From contig NZ_QPJT01000009.1 of NCBI RefSeq assembly GCF_003337415.1, positions 62,001 to 126,000 of the forward strand: a stretch of DNA of 64,000 bases, read 5' to 3'. Position 1 is the stretch's first letter. Each line of letters starts with the position of its first letter. The position numbers were made by a program, and so were the translations under genes. The notes under the pieces were generated by a model that searched no databases, had not been told where the DNA came from, and saw only the letters and a program-made list of their open reading frames with translations. Below, piece by piece: positions 17,306 through 26,595 of the stretch. The DNA is from Anaerobacterium chartisolvens (GTDB taxonomy: Bacteria; Bacillota; Clostridia; Acetivibrionales; DSM-27016).

Positions 17306-19261
17306 TTACTTGAAGCTGAAGGAGCTCCATATATCCTGTATTTCCTTCACATTCTTTTCAGAGGCAAAGAGGTCGGGCACCATATAGTACAGGCAGTAGG
17401 AATAATCCTTTCCGTCCATAACATAAATTTCAACATCCGCGTATACCTCATCGGTATCATTTTGATACCTGTAAGTATAATTTCGGATAGAAGCACCCTT
17501 CTGACTTATAGTTTTCTTGCCCACAAGCTTGACTTTATCCTTGTCCGCCGTAAAATATGACACCGATCTGAATTTGTTTTCATCCTCAAGATTTCTTGTA
17601 ATTGCAGTGTTTTTTATAGACTCAACCGACATATATATATTACTCCTGCTGTTTCCAAATGTCACAGACATTTCGTCATAGCTTTCCGAGGCCGTCCAGT
17701 ATCCGGGAAGCTTAAGCTTCCAATTTCCGCTCTTGTCCTCGTAATTTGTAATGTCATCATTCTTTCCCACTCTGTTTATGGAATCGGAGTCCTCATTAGA
17801 ATTAATAATCCTGCTTATATCCTCTTCACTGTTCTTTGCACTATACCTAAGGGATGAAATCATGCTGTTATATTTGTTCTTATTAGTCTGATACTTGCTT
17901 TCTGGGCATTTTATTTCAATATCGAACAGCACATTGCCCTGCATAAACAGGTTTTCCTCAAAAACATACCTGTTTCCATTAAAGTCAATCTCATAGCAAA
18001 GCTTGTTTACTTTCAGACCCCCAAGCTCCAGCTCTTCAGATTTTATAAACCTGTAATATTTGGAATTAAAATTAGAAGAGTAGCCCTGCTTTATTTCCTC
18101 TATATATTTATTCATATCTTCAACCTTACCCACAGACAGAGGCGATATCGACATATACTCCTTCATATCAGAGCCCACCATCAATGAGTAAGGGTCATAC
18201 AAGTACCTGTCATTAATGTAGTCCCATTCGGGGAACACGTCGATTGAAAATCCGTAAACAGAGTCTTCAAGCCTCGCTGTCCCGCCGGATACTCTCGAGG
18301 TGTCGTAGACATCCTTTTCGTCCCCCTTAAATCCAAGTGAAAAGGAATTCACCACAGACTTACAGAACACATTTTCCTTAAGCCTTCCCGGATTAATCTC
18401 CTCATACGAGGAAATTTCAAGGCTGTAGACATATCCCCCCGATATATATATTCTCTGAAGGACTGAGCCCTTATAGTGGCTATTTGCAAGTATTTCCGCA
18501 TAAGATGGTGCTGCGGTATCGTTTATCGACCAGTCAACAACCTTTTTTTCGCCTCCCATGCCATAGCTCTTCTTTTGAAGCTTTATATCATTTACAATAT
18601 CCTCAAGCTTTTTGCCCCTGTCAACACCTACAGAAACATCAATTGCAATTCCCCTCTGTTGGTTTGCTACAGAGATATCCCTTGAGGAAAAGCTTGTGCT
18701 GACTATCTGAGAGCCCTTGGGTATGCTCATGCTCCAGCCGAAATAGCTGTTTCCAATCCTGGGCTTTGAAATGCTCCCTATAACAGTCGAAAAATCGCTT
18801 ATTGCTCCGTCATCCTCCAGAATAAACGTAAAGCTTTTGTTATCCTTTGCCACTGCCATCCGCCCTCCGAAATTCTCAGTCACAAGCTCCGATGGAACCA
18901 TGGCTATAGTGTTTACGTACTCGGAAGCTGAAGAAAGCTTTTTCCCGGCTCCGTTCACACTGTAATCGGCGCTGCCCACAAGCATATCCAGCATTACATC
19001 CCTGTATACAATATTTACTTTCCCTTTTCCCAGGAAATTAACCTCTGCGCCGTAAGCCTCCATAACAGACCTCAGAGGAACAAAAAACACCCCGTTTTTT
19101 GTATACGGAGCCTGACATGGGTATGTATGTCCGTCTATCAACAGCTTATCACTTCCGAGCTGAAGCTTTATCTCCAGAATATCGCCGCTTTCTGCCGCCG
19201 CAGGCATAATGCAGAGGCACAGCATGAAAAGGCAGACTGCAAATGAAATTATTTTTTTCAT
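17306..19261 (-). CDS. Exported protein with copper amine oxidase-type N-terminal domain
   Basis: A 651-residue exported protein. Residues 1-23 are a signal peptide (MKKIISFAVCLFMLC start, AAAES at the cleavage site). Residues 30-150 form a stalk domain of the copper-amine-oxidase N-terminal type (NGVFFVPLRSVMEAYGAEV), a common clostridial surface module with no oxidase activity by itself. The rest seems to consist of three units of about 150 residues (starting near 180, 320 and 500). Each has a YGFSIDVFPEWDY- or WKLKLPGYW-like strand and ends in a short SFSF/SLGF strand; a PsbP-like fold is a guess. The next gene upstream, an HtrA protease with the same stalk domain, is 25 bp away, so they are probably co-transcribed. 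Confidence 0.8.
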   Translation of the reverse strand: MKKIISFAVCLFMLCLCIMPAAAESGDILEIKLQLGSDKLLIDGHTYPCQAPYTKNGVFFVPLRSVMEAYGAEVNFLGKGKVNIVYRDVMLDMLVGSADYSVNGAGKKLSSASEYVNTIAMVPSELVTENFGGRMAVAKDNKSFTFILEDDGAISDFSTVIGSISKPRIGNSYFGWSMSIPKGSQIVSTSFSSRDISVANQQRGIAIDVSVGVDRGKKLEDIVNDIKLQKKSYGMGGEKKVVDWSINDTAAPSYAEILANSHYKGSVLQRIYISGGYVYSLEISSYEEINPGRLKENVFCKSVVNSFSLGFKGDEKDVYDTSRVSGGTARLEDSVYGFSIDVFPEWDYINDRYLYDPYSLMVGSDMKEYMSISPLSVGKVEDMNKYIEEIKQGYSSNFNSKYYRFIKSEELELGGLKVNKLCYEIDFNGNRYVFEENLFMQGNVLFDIEIKCPESKYQTNKNKYNSMISSLRYSAKNSEEDISRIINSNEDSDSINRVGKNDDITNYEDKSGNWKLKLPGYWTASESYDEMSVTFGNSRSNIYMSVESIKNTAITRNLEDENKFRSVSYFTADKDKVKLVGKKTISQKGASIRNYTYRYQNDTDEVYADVEIYVMDGKDYSYCLYYMVPDLFASEKNVKEIQDIWSSFSFK

Positions 19262-19286
19262 AAATATAGTATTCCTCTCTTAAAAA

Positions 19287-20453
19287 TTATTTAGCGCCGG
19301 CCTTCTCATCTCCGAAGGTCACTTTTATTTCCGACTGCACATCATCCCTGCTTATTTTAAAAACACAGGTGCTGCCCGGAAGATAGCTTTTCATTTTCTC
19401 ATTAAAATCTACAATTGCAGTAATATCCTCTCCATCTATGCTAAGAATTATATCATCCGCCATAAGCCCGCTCTTTTCAGCAGGGGAGCCCTTTTCAACC
19501 TCGGTTACAGTCAGCCCCTCCATAGACGGAAGCCCGTACCTGGCGGCTATGCCCTCCATAAATAACACCCCTAAATACGGCCTTCTTATCTCTCCGTACT
19601 TCATAAAATGATCTATTGCATATTTAACGGTATCAACGGGTATTGAGAAGGTAAGCCCCTCAACACCGATGCCGGTATACTTTACACTGTTTATTCCGAT
19701 AACCTTTCCCTGCATATTAACTATCGGCCCGCCGCTGTTGCCGCCGTTTATTGCCGCATCCGACTGGATGAATTTATAATCGCTCTGTATTGATCTGTTC
19801 AGTCCGCTTATTATGCCCTTTGTAGCGGAATTTCTTAACGAAAGGGACAGAGGGGTTCCAATTGCAATAACCTCTTCTCCCACCTGTATATCCGATACAT
19901 CTCCCAGCACTGCAGGAGTAAGAGCACCTTTATCAATTTTTATAACGGCAAGATCAGTCCTGTCATCCAGTGCCTTAAGACGCGCCTGATAAGCCTTCCC
20001 GTTGGACAGCACTACAATTATGTTTTCCATATCCTGAACAACGTGGGCATTCGTTATAATATATCCGTTGGACTTAAAAATAACACCTGTCCCAAAAGCC
20101 ATGCCGTCTCCGCTTCCATCCTCCCATGAGCTGCTGCCGGGCTTGACGTTTCCTATTATTCCGACGACAGAAGGACTTACCTTGCTTATCACCTGAGCTG
20201 TTGTGTTTTTATTTTCACTTCTTTCAATATACAATGCTTTTTTATCGGCGGACAGCCTCATATTCGCTTCAAGCCTATCCGCAAGCTGTTTCGCCGGAAT
20301 ATACAGCTCCCCGTTAATTTGTCCGGCTTCACCGATAAGCTCATTGTTTACGAATATGCTTATGCCTGAAGCTAATGAATTTACCGGCTGTACAGCTATG
20401 AATAAAGCTGCTAACACCGCCGTTGCTATAACACATGCCTGTCTTTTTTTCAT
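19287..20453 (-). CDS. S1C serine protease HtrA/DegP-like with stalk domain and PDZ domain
   Basis: A membrane-anchored or exported quality-control protease. From the ATG at 20453 (eight bases after GGAGG) it has 388 residues: a signal/anchor segment (1-27), a short stalk domain of the copper-amine-oxidase N-terminal type (about 30-80, FVNNELIGEAGQ and ELYIPAKQLADRL), a trypsin-like domain and one C-terminal PDZ domain. The triad is visible as His in YIITNAHVVQD, Asp in DDRTDLAVIKID and Ser in GGNSGGPIV. The fused stalk domain is not part of standard HtrA proteins and matches the domain of the gene downstream. Confidence 0.92.
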   Translation of the reverse strand: MKKRQACVIATAVLAALFIAVQPVNSLASGISIFVNNELIGEAGQINGELYIPAKQLADRLEANMRLSADKKALYIERSENKNTTAQVISKVSPSVVGIIGNVKPGSSSWEDGSGDGMAFGTGVIFKSNGYIITNAHVVQDMENIIVVLSNGKAYQARLKALDDRTDLAVIKIDKGALTPAVLGDVSDIQVGEEVIAIGTPLSLSLRNSATKGIISGLNRSIQSDYKFIQSDAAINGGNSGGPIVNMQGKVIGINSVKYTGIGVEGLTFSIPVDTVKYAIDHFMKYGEIRRPYLGVLFMEGIAARYGLPSMEGLTVTEVEKGSPAEKSGLMADDIILSIDGEDITAIVDFNEKMKSYLPGSTCVFKISRDDVQSEIKVTFGDEKAGAK

Positions 20454-20560
20454 CAGATGCTCCTCCAAATTCTGGTGCAAAATAATAAAGCTCTAAAAAA
20501 TACTGTCATATTAGATTATATCATGTATATTCCAAAATAATAAGAGTATTATACAACAAA

Positions 20561-20584
20561 AGGGCAGCCCGGCATGGGTGCCCC
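20561..20584 (-). terminator. Predicted intrinsic terminator of glyA
   Basis: On the minus strand, 20 bp after the glyA stop, a GC-rich hairpin with one bulge (GGGGCA-CCC paired with GGG-TGCCC, five-base loop) is followed by TTTTGTTGT. Confidence 0.65.
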
Positions 20585-20601
20585 ATAAAACAAAGCCTTT
20601 A

Positions 20602-21837
20602 TTAATATAACGGATTTCTGCCGCAGAGTGCTTTTACAGACTCAACAACCTTTTCCTTTGAGTTCTCAAAATCAGTTATTGCCATATGAATAATTTCCGC
20701 AATCTGTATCATATCCTCCTCGTTCATTCCCCTTGCGGTAACAGCAGGAGTGCCTATTCTTATGCCGCTTGTTACGAACGGGCTCTGGGTATCATAGGGT
20801 ATGCCGTTTTTGTTTACCGTTATAAATACCTCATCTAGCATATGCTGCGCCTGTTTTCCTGTAACCCCCATATTTGTAAGGTCTACAAGCATAAGGTGAT
20901 TGTCGGTTCCGTTGGATACAAGCTCAAAGCCCTTTTCAATAAGAGCATTAGCCAGAGCATTTGCATTTTTTACAATCTGTGTTTGGTACTGGCTGAAGTT
21001 CTTGGACAAAACCTCTTTGAAGTTTACCGCTTTTGCCGCTATAACATGCATGAGAGGCCCTCCCTGAAGTCCCGGGAACACGGCACTGTCAATCACCTTG
21101 GCAAACTCCTCCCTGCAAAGCACCATGCCGCCGCGCGGACCGCGGAGAGTTTTATGCGTTGTAGTGGTAACAAAGTGAGCATACGGCACGGGATTGGGAT
21201 GAAGTCCTGCGGCTACAAGTCCGGCAATATGCGCCATATCAACCATCAGGTATGCCCCCGTTTCCTCGGCAATCTCCCCAAACGCTTTAAAATCAATGAT
21301 TCTGGGATAAGCGCTTGCACCTGCTACTATAAGCTTTGGCTTATGCTCCTTAGCAAGCTTTCTTACCTCGTCATAGTCAATTCTGGAATCATTTTTTCTA
21401 ACACCATAGGGTATAACGTTGTAGTATTTTCCTGAAATATTTTTAGGCATCCCATGGCTTAAATGTCCTCCATGGGCAAGATTCATTCCGAGAACAGTGT
21501 CTCCGGGGTTCAGCACAGCAAAGAATACCGCCATATTTGCCTGAGCGCCGGAATGAGGCTGGACATTGGCATGGTCCGCTCCGAAAATCTCTTTTGCCCT
21601 GTCTATTGCGAGCTTTTCTATTACATCAACATGCTCACAACCCCCATAGTATCTCTTGCCGGGGTAGCCCTCGGCGTACTTGTTTGTTAATGGGGTGCCT
21701 AAAGCCTCCATAACGGCGGGACTGACAAAATTCTCGGAAGCAATGAGCTCAATTTTATTTCTCTGGCGTGAAACCTCATCTTCAATAGCCTTTGCAACCT
21801 CCATGTCGACTTTGCTTAATTCATTCAGACTGTACAT
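20602..21837 (-). CDS. glyA: Serine hydroxymethyltransferase
   Basis: Interconverts serine and glycine with tetrahydrofolate, the main source of one-carbon units. The 411-residue PLP enzyme has [14 protein letters not shown] near residue 29, the [15 protein letters not shown] motif near 54 and the PLP lysine in [14 protein letters not shown] near 226. The gene is alone, behind a near-perfect promoter at 22050-22078 and a leader of about 200 nt that ends in a terminator-like hairpin. It is probably controlled by transcription attenuation. Confidence 0.97.
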   Translation of the reverse strand: MYSLNELSKVDMEVAKAIEDEVSRQRNKIELIASENFVSPAVMEALGTPLTNKYAEGYPGKRYYGGCEHVDVIEKLAIDRAKEIFGADHANVQPHSGAQANMAVFFAVLNPGDTVLGMNLAHGGHLSHGMPKNISGKYYNVIPYGVRKNDSRIDYDEVRKLAKEHKPKLIVAGASAYPRIIDFKAFGEIAEETGAYLMVDMAHIAGLVAAGLHPNPVPYAHFVTTTTHKTLRGPRGGMVLCREEFAKVIDSAVFPGLQGGPLMHVIAAKAVNFKEVLSKNFSQYQTQIVKNANALANALIEKGFELVSNGTDNHLMLVDLTNMGVTGKQAQHMLDEVFITVNKNGIPYDTQSPFVTSGIRIGTPAVTARGMNEEDMIQIAEIIHMAITDFENSKEKVVESVKALCGRNPLY

Positions 21838-21884
21838 ACAGTAATCCTCCTAAAGTATATTCTGATACTGCTAAACAATAATAA

Positions 21885-21911
21885 AGCCAAACCTTTCTAA
21901 AAGATTTGACT
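21885..21911 (-). terminator. Leader hairpin ahead of glyA (attenuator candidate)
   Basis: On the minus strand AGTCAAATCTTT (21900-21911) pairs with AAAGGTTTGGCT (21885-21896) across a three-base loop, followed by TTTATTATTGTTT. The hairpin lies within the leader, about 47 bp before the glyA start, where it could end transcription early. Its 3' arm contains GGCTTT, which can also pair with AAAGCC near the 5' end of the leader, as can another GGCTTT further upstream, so two exclusive folds are possible. Confidence 0.55.
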
Positions 21912-22049
21912 CCCTTGTAACAATCAACCGCTAACACTGAAAACAGCTTGATACATTTCGCCGTAAATAGTCTTGAAGGAGTATTTCAAAGCCTGCAAAT
22001 CACCCGCCGGATAAAATTTCCGTCACAGGGCACTGGCTTTTTCAATCAA

Positions 22050-22078
22050 ATTATAATGGTATTTACAATGTATGTCAA
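22050..22078 (-). promoter_or_regulatory. Sigma-A promoter of glyA
   Basis: TTGACA (22073-22078) and TATAAT (22050-22055), both perfect consensus on the minus strand, are exactly 17 bp apart. The expected start near 22043 gives a leader of about 205 nt before the glyA ATG. Confidence 0.85.
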
Positions 22079-22122
22079 TTATATATAAAAAATTTATCGA
22101 ATTTCCGCAGCTTATGGGGCTA

Positions 22123-23103
22123 TTATGTGGCTTTATAAAGCTCGTCGGTTCCCGGCTGGCTCACAAGCTCCTTTTTGCCCCGAGATATTATAAACGTCTC
22201 TTTATCCTCAGTCATTTTTCCGATTCTTGAAGCTTTTATGCCCGAGGCTTCAAGTGCCTTTAGCATCTCATTCCCGTTTTTGCAGGCTATAAGCATACAA
22301 CCGCTTGAAATTAATTTTAAAGGGTCTATATCAAAAATATTGCATATTTTTTGGGTAATATCCTCCACCGGTATGCTTTCACGGTAAATCTCAGCCCCAA
22401 GGCCCGAGGCCGTGGCTACCTCCCAGACGGCGCCCAGTATTCCTCCCTCCGTCACATCGTGCATTGCGGATGCTCCTAATTTCCCGGCTATGACACCTTC
22501 CTTTACAACACTGAGGCTGCCGGTAAAACCCTTTGCCCTTTCAATATCATGGGCATCAAGCCTTTCAAGCAAAAAGTCCTCCCTGTCATGAGCTATTATG
22601 GCGGTACCTTCAATTCCGGCAGATTTTGTAATAATTATGTCGTCTCCCGGGTTGGCACCCGAGGATACAACCAGCTTGTCCTTGAGTACCTTTCCAACAG
22701 AGGTAGTGGTGATAACGAAGCGGTTTACGGCATCCGTAACCTCGGTATGCCCTCCAAGTATATCAACCCCTATTGACGCTGCGGTATCACAAATCTGCCC
22801 CATTATTTCATCAAACTCCTTTTCGGAGGCATATACCGGAGCAAGTATGGTGACCAGCAGACCTAAAGGCTCAACTCCGCAGGTTGCCACATCATTGCAT
22901 GAAACATGCACGGCAAGGCGGCCTATTTCATTCGACGCTCCCGTTATTGGATCGGAGGACATGACACAGGAATACTCGCCAAAATCTATGGCACAGCAAT
23001 CCTCCCCTATCCCCGGCCGCACAAGAATGTCGTTTCTAAAATGCTTTATTTTATTTAATATAATATTTTGAAGCATATCGTTAGGCAGTTTGCCTATTTC
23101 CAC
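22123..23103 (-). CDS. AIR synthase-related (PurM/HypE-like) protein
   Basis: A 326-residue ATP-binding protein of the PurM superfamily. N-terminal marks are GIGEDCCAIDFG and SSDPITGA; HVSCNDVATCGVEPLGLL and DILGGHTEVTD follow, and HDVTEGGILGAVWEVA lies in the C-terminal domain. It is most like HypE-type members but lacks the C-terminal Cys that HypE needs for cyanide-ligand synthesis (the end is GTDELYKAT). A role in hydrogenase maturation is therefore not supported and the substrate is unknown. The start is GTG at 23103 after GGGGGG. It follows a DUF2225 gene and a VanW gene in one apparent operon. Confidence 0.85.
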   Translation of the reverse strand: MEIGKLPNDMLQNIILNKIKHFRNDILVRPGIGEDCCAIDFGEYSCVMSSDPITGASNEIGRLAVHVSCNDVATCGVEPLGLLVTILAPVYASEKEFDEIMGQICDTAASIGVDILGGHTEVTDAVNRFVITTTSVGKVLKDKLVVSSGANPGDDIIITKSAGIEGTAIIAHDREDFLLERLDAHDIERAKGFTGSLSVVKEGVIAGKLGASAMHDVTEGGILGAVWEVATASGLGAEIYRESIPVEDITQKICNIFDIDPLKLISSGCMLIACKNGNEMLKALEASGIKASRIGKMTEDKETFIISRGKKELVSQPGTDELYKAT

Positions 23104-23132
23104 ACAAAGTCCCCCCTAAAGCTTAAAACAAG

Positions 23133-23819
23133 CTATTCCTTTGCCAACTTTCCTGACTGCTCCTTGACAAGCTGAAACTGCTCTCTCGCCGCTTCTATCA
23201 GTTTAGGGTTCCTTCTTCCCTCCGGAGAGCTTATAAGCCTGCTGAACCACTTTATCGATTCCTCAATATTTTCCGTTCTCCTGTGCAGCTCCGCAACCAT
23301 ATACATGCATGTAGCCTCATCAAGCTTTTCTACGGGAAATCTTTCCTTTTGATATGTCTCGTCATAGAACTTTAATGCAAACCTCAAAAATTCCTTTTCC
23401 TTTTCATTATCCTCAGCATATCTATACATCCAGGCTATTCTTATGCATGTCTTTGCCAGCTCGCTGGTTTTTGCGCCTCTAACCTGAAGGTTTATTAAAA
23501 GAAGCTTAAACGCCTCTATAGCCGTTTCAATACTTCTCTCTCCTGAAAAGCTTCTGCTGTTCCATTTTGTTCCTATATTCTTCAATGTATTTGTGGCATC
23601 CTTTTTGGAAATTTCCTCAAACTTGTCCGCAAACGCGGCATAGCCGCAATTTTCACACACCAGCACATCATAAAAAATAGGATTCAGCCCTTCATAATGC
23701 ACACAAAAATCTGAATCTCTGGACGCAACCTTACATACCTTCGACTTTACCTTTGTTATTTCAAATTTTCTTGAGCATACCGGGCATTGTATTTCCTTGT
23801 TATATAACGCATTATTCAC
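23133..23819 (-). CDS. DUF2225 family protein
   Basis: A 228-residue cytoplasmic protein of unknown function. It has two CXXC pairs that suggest a zinc site (IQCPVCSRKFE near residue 12 and VCENCGYAAF near 55), then alpha-helical repeats resembling TPRs (AIEAFKLLLINLQ, KTCIRIAWMYRYAEDNEKE, CMYMVAELHRRTENIEESI). This is the DUF2225 layout. The start is GTG at 23819. It lies 30 bp from both the VanW gene upstream and the AIR-synthase-like gene downstream. Confidence 0.88.
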   Translation of the reverse strand: MNNALYNKEIQCPVCSRKFEITKVKSKVCKVASRDSDFCVHYEGLNPIFYDVLVCENCGYAAFADKFEEISKKDATNTLKNIGTKWNSRSFSGERSIETAIEAFKLLLINLQVRGAKTSELAKTCIRIAWMYRYAEDNEKEKEFLRFALKFYDETYQKERFPVEKLDEATCMYMVAELHRRTENIEESIKWFSRLISSPEGRRNPKLIEAAREQFQLVKEQSGKLAKE

Positions 23820-23849
23820 TACGCTTCCCCCTCTTAAACGTCTCTATGT

Positions 23850-25244
23850 CTATTTGTCCTGCCCTTTTTGGGCTTTTTGGGCCTTTGGATTACTTTGGTT
23901 AACCTTCACCTGCGCCTTTAACGGCTTATATATATCATCGGAGATTTTTTCCTTAAGTATAAGCTTATTATTTTCATCATAAATTTCACGATACAGCACC
24001 GCCCTGTACCCGTTCTTTGGCTTTTGGGCAATCACCTCGCTGTTATCAGGCACCGAGTTATCTATTATAATTTCCTCCTCCGTGGGAGGATACTCTTCTA
24101 TTATATCAGGAATAAGCCTGACAGTGTATTTATTTTTCTGTTGTTTGCCCAGTATTGATATAACAACCTGATTTTTGACAATACCTGCATTTATGCAAAC
24201 AGGATAATGCTGGTCATTTTTGAATTTAAAGTCTATATAGTCCTCGGCTATTGTGGCATCCTGTCCAGGACCCACATACAGCGAGGGCAGGGTGTGGTGC
24301 GTTCTCTCCACAACCTTAAGCCTCGACTTAAGCACCGCATTGTATAAGGTTGTGGTTATCTGGCACACGCCTCCGCCCACTCCGTTTATATATTCACTTT
24401 TATAAATAATCTTAGCTTCCTTAAAACCATTTTCAACTGTCCGGGGGCCAAGCCTTTCATTCATTGAAAATACTTTTCCCGGAAACAATATGGTTCCGCT
24501 TATTTTATCACAGGATATTTTTAAGTTCTGAGTCCTGTCTGTATCATTGGCATTAAAGCTTGTGGAAAACGAAGCAAGCACAGTGTCTATTTTATCTATG
24601 TCGCGGGACAATATCTCCGGCCTTCTTTCCTCAACCACTAACTCTATTGCTTTAAAATTTCTTTCCAATATACAATTTTCTACCAATTTCAGGCTGCTGT
24701 CAACATCCACAAGTCTTCCTATAACTTCTTCTCCAATAATTATACTTCCATTTTGGTAAATAACGCTGGCACTCTTCTCTTTTTTGTCTATTTTAAGCTT
24801 TATATTGTCTATGATTTCCAAAAGCCTGCTTCTTTTAAAGGAGGACTTCAGTTCAATGTTTCTGCCTTTAAATCTCAGCAGCAGCACCTTATGCATCCTT
24901 TGAAATATATTTCCTGTCCTTGCCATATTAAAGGCCTCATTCAACGCCTGCTCCGTTTCAAATGCAAACGAAATGTCCTTTAAGGCAAAGCTCCAGACGG
25001 TGTCTCCATATTTTAAAACAATCCTTTCATTTTCAGTAAAATGTCTGGCTCTCTGTCCTATAACCTCTCTTGCCTCCGACCTGCTCATGCCTGAAAGATC
25101 TATATTGTCTATCATAACCCCCTTATAAATTGTATCGGGTAAAAGGAGCCGTATACACAGCAGCACCAAAAGCACAAGCAAGGCCGCTATGGAAATCAAA
25201 GCTGCTTTCACAGCCCTATTGCTTTTTAAGTGGCTAATTTTCAT
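23850..25244 (-). CDS. VanW family protein
   Basis: A 464-residue protein anchored by one N-terminal membrane helix (about 12-35). An extracellular region follows with a YoaR-like putative peptidoglycan-binding domain (residues 70-210) and a VanW domain (about 225-370) marked by FPGKVFSMNERLGPRT, GVGGGVCQITTTLYNAVL and a DYIDFKFKND stretch. The tail is low-complexity Lys/Gln/Ala. The family is named after the vancomycin-resistance cluster protein, but its role is unknown and nothing here suggests resistance. It is the first gene of a three-gene operon. Confidence 0.9.
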   Translation of the reverse strand: MKISHLKSNRAVKAALISIAALLVLLVLLCIRLLLPDTIYKGVMIDNIDLSGMSRSEAREVIGQRARHFTENERIVLKYGDTVWSFALKDISFAFETEQALNEAFNMARTGNIFQRMHKVLLLRFKGRNIELKSSFKRSRLLEIIDNIKLKIDKKEKSASVIYQNGSIIIGEEVIGRLVDVDSSLKLVENCILERNFKAIELVVEERRPEILSRDIDKIDTVLASFSTSFNANDTDRTQNLKISCDKISGTILFPGKVFSMNERLGPRTVENGFKEAKIIYKSEYINGVGGGVCQITTTLYNAVLKSRLKVVERTHHTLPSLYVGPGQDATIAEDYIDFKFKNDQHYPVCINAGIVKNQVVISILGKQQKNKYTVRLIPDIIEEYPPTEEEIIIDNSVPDNSEVIAQKPKNGYRAVLYREIYDENNKLILKEKISDDIYKPLKAQVKVNQSNPKAQKAQKGQDK

Positions 25245-25413
25245 AATATACCCGCCGGAGAGCCTCCTTTACAAAATCTCTTATTATATTAATATTATTT
25301 CTGGCAGGATATATATTACTCACTTTAAACAAATTAATAGCACCTTGTTACAGTGATAGCAGAAAGTAATTTCTGGACCGGAAGATATTACTTTCCTAAC
25401 TGGCATAGTACTA

Positions 25414-26595
25414 TTAATAGGGAGCTTTAATTTCAATTACCTCTGTATCCTCTATAGCCTTGTCTATCAGGCTCTCAAGCCCTAGGCCGTCCTCAAGCTC
25501 AATTACCTTTTGGAGCTGTGGCCTTGTTTTGGGGTGCTTTGCCACAAAAACGGTGCAGCAATCCTCATATGGCAGTATGGACGTCTCAAAGGTTCCTATC
25601 CTTCTGGCTATCTCTATAACTTCATTTTTATCCATTCCTATTAAGGGACGGAATACAGGCATTTTTACCGCGGCATTAGTCACCGCAAGGCTTTGTATTG
25701 TCTGGCTTGCCACCTGGCCCATGCTTTCTCCCGTTATCAACGCCAGCGCGCCTTCTCTGGCGGCAAGCCTTTCTGAAATTACCATCATAGCCCGTCTCAT
25801 TATTATTGTAAGCTGTTCCTCAGGGCAAGTATCGTTGATTTGCACCTGTATTTCTGTAAACGGAACTATATGGAGCTTAATGCGCAGGCAGTAGCCCGCC
25901 ATTATTTTAGCAAGATCAATAACCTTTTCCTTCGCTCTTTCACTGGTATAAGGGTAGCTGTAAAAGTGAACCGCCTCAATTTCCACTCCCCTTTTGGCCA
26001 TCATCCATCCCGCCACAGGGCTGTCAATGCCTCCCGAAAGCAGAAGCATTGCCTTTCCGTTTGTGCCTAAAGGCATTCCCCCGTTGGAGGGTATTTTCTC
26101 GGAATATATATAGGTATCCTCTCTGACCTCAATATAAAGTATAAAGCCGGGGTCGTTAACATCCACTCTCAAGGAAGGGATTTGGGACAAAATATGCGCC
26201 CCTATTTCGCGGCTTATCTCGGGAGACTGCATGGGGAACCGCTTATTTCCTCTTTTTGTTTCCACCTTAAAGGATGAGTGTGGTTTTGTTAGCATCATCT
26301 CCCGCACCATTTTGAGCGAATATTCCTTTATTGTCTCAAATTCCGAATCTATTTTCCATACAAGGCTTACCGAAACTATTCCGAATACCTTTACAAGCCT
26401 TTCGACGGCAGCCTCAAAATCATAGCCCTCGTCATGGGGCTCTATAAATATTCTCCCCTGCGATCTTATAATGCTGACTTTTCCCAGACTGTAAATAGAC
26501 TTTTTTATATTTGATGAAAGCTTCTCCTCAAAAACCGGCCTGTTTAAGCCCTTTAATATTATTTCTCCGTACCTGACAAGAATTATGTTTTTCAT
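25414..26595 (-). CDS. thiI: tRNA 4-thiouridine sulfurtransferase ThiI
   Basis: Adenylates and thiolates U8 of tRNA and, in many bacteria, also supplies sulfur for thiamin. The 393-residue form has an N-terminal ferredoxin-like plus THUMP region (about 1-165) and a PP-loop domain with LLLSGGIDSPVAGWMMAKRG near residue 182 and LITGESMGQVASQT near 275. It lacks the C-terminal rhodanese domain of the E. coli enzyme, as the Bacillus form does. Its start overlaps the stop of a cysteine desulfurase gene by 4 bp, so that desulfurase is the likely sulfur donor. Confidence 0.95.
   Translation of the reverse strand: MKNIILVRYGEIILKGLNRPVFEEKLSSNIKKSIYSLGKVSIIRSQGRIFIEPHDEGYDFEAAVERLVKVFGIVSVSLVWKIDSEFETIKEYSLKMVREMMLTKPHSSFKVETKRGNKRFPMQSPEISREIGAHILSQIPSLRVDVNDPGFILYIEVREDTYIYSEKIPSNGGMPLGTNGKAMLLLSGGIDSPVAGWMMAKRGVEIEAVHFYSYPYTSERAKEKVIDLAKIMAGYCLRIKLHIVPFTEIQVQINDTCPEEQLTIIMRRAMMVISERLAAREGALALITGESMGQVASQTIQSLAVTNAAVKMPVFRPLIGMDKNEVIEIARRIGTFETSILPYEDCCTVFVAKHPKTRPQLQKVIELEDGLGLESLIDKAIEDTEVIEIKAPY

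Noticed and set aside
21838-22050. glyA leader as a T-box, THF or ZTP riboswitch
   Set aside because: The T-box AGGGTGG motif and the conserved cores of the THF and ZTP classes are not found; a covariance search would be needed to assign a class.
22123-23103. AIR-synthase-like protein as HypE for hydrogenase maturation
   Set aside because: The C-terminal Cys needed by HypE is missing and no other hyp gene is near.
23850-25244. VanW protein as part of a vancomycin resistance cluster
   Set aside because: No vanA/B ligase, vanH, vanX or two-component genes are present; VanW-domain proteins are common in Clostridia.
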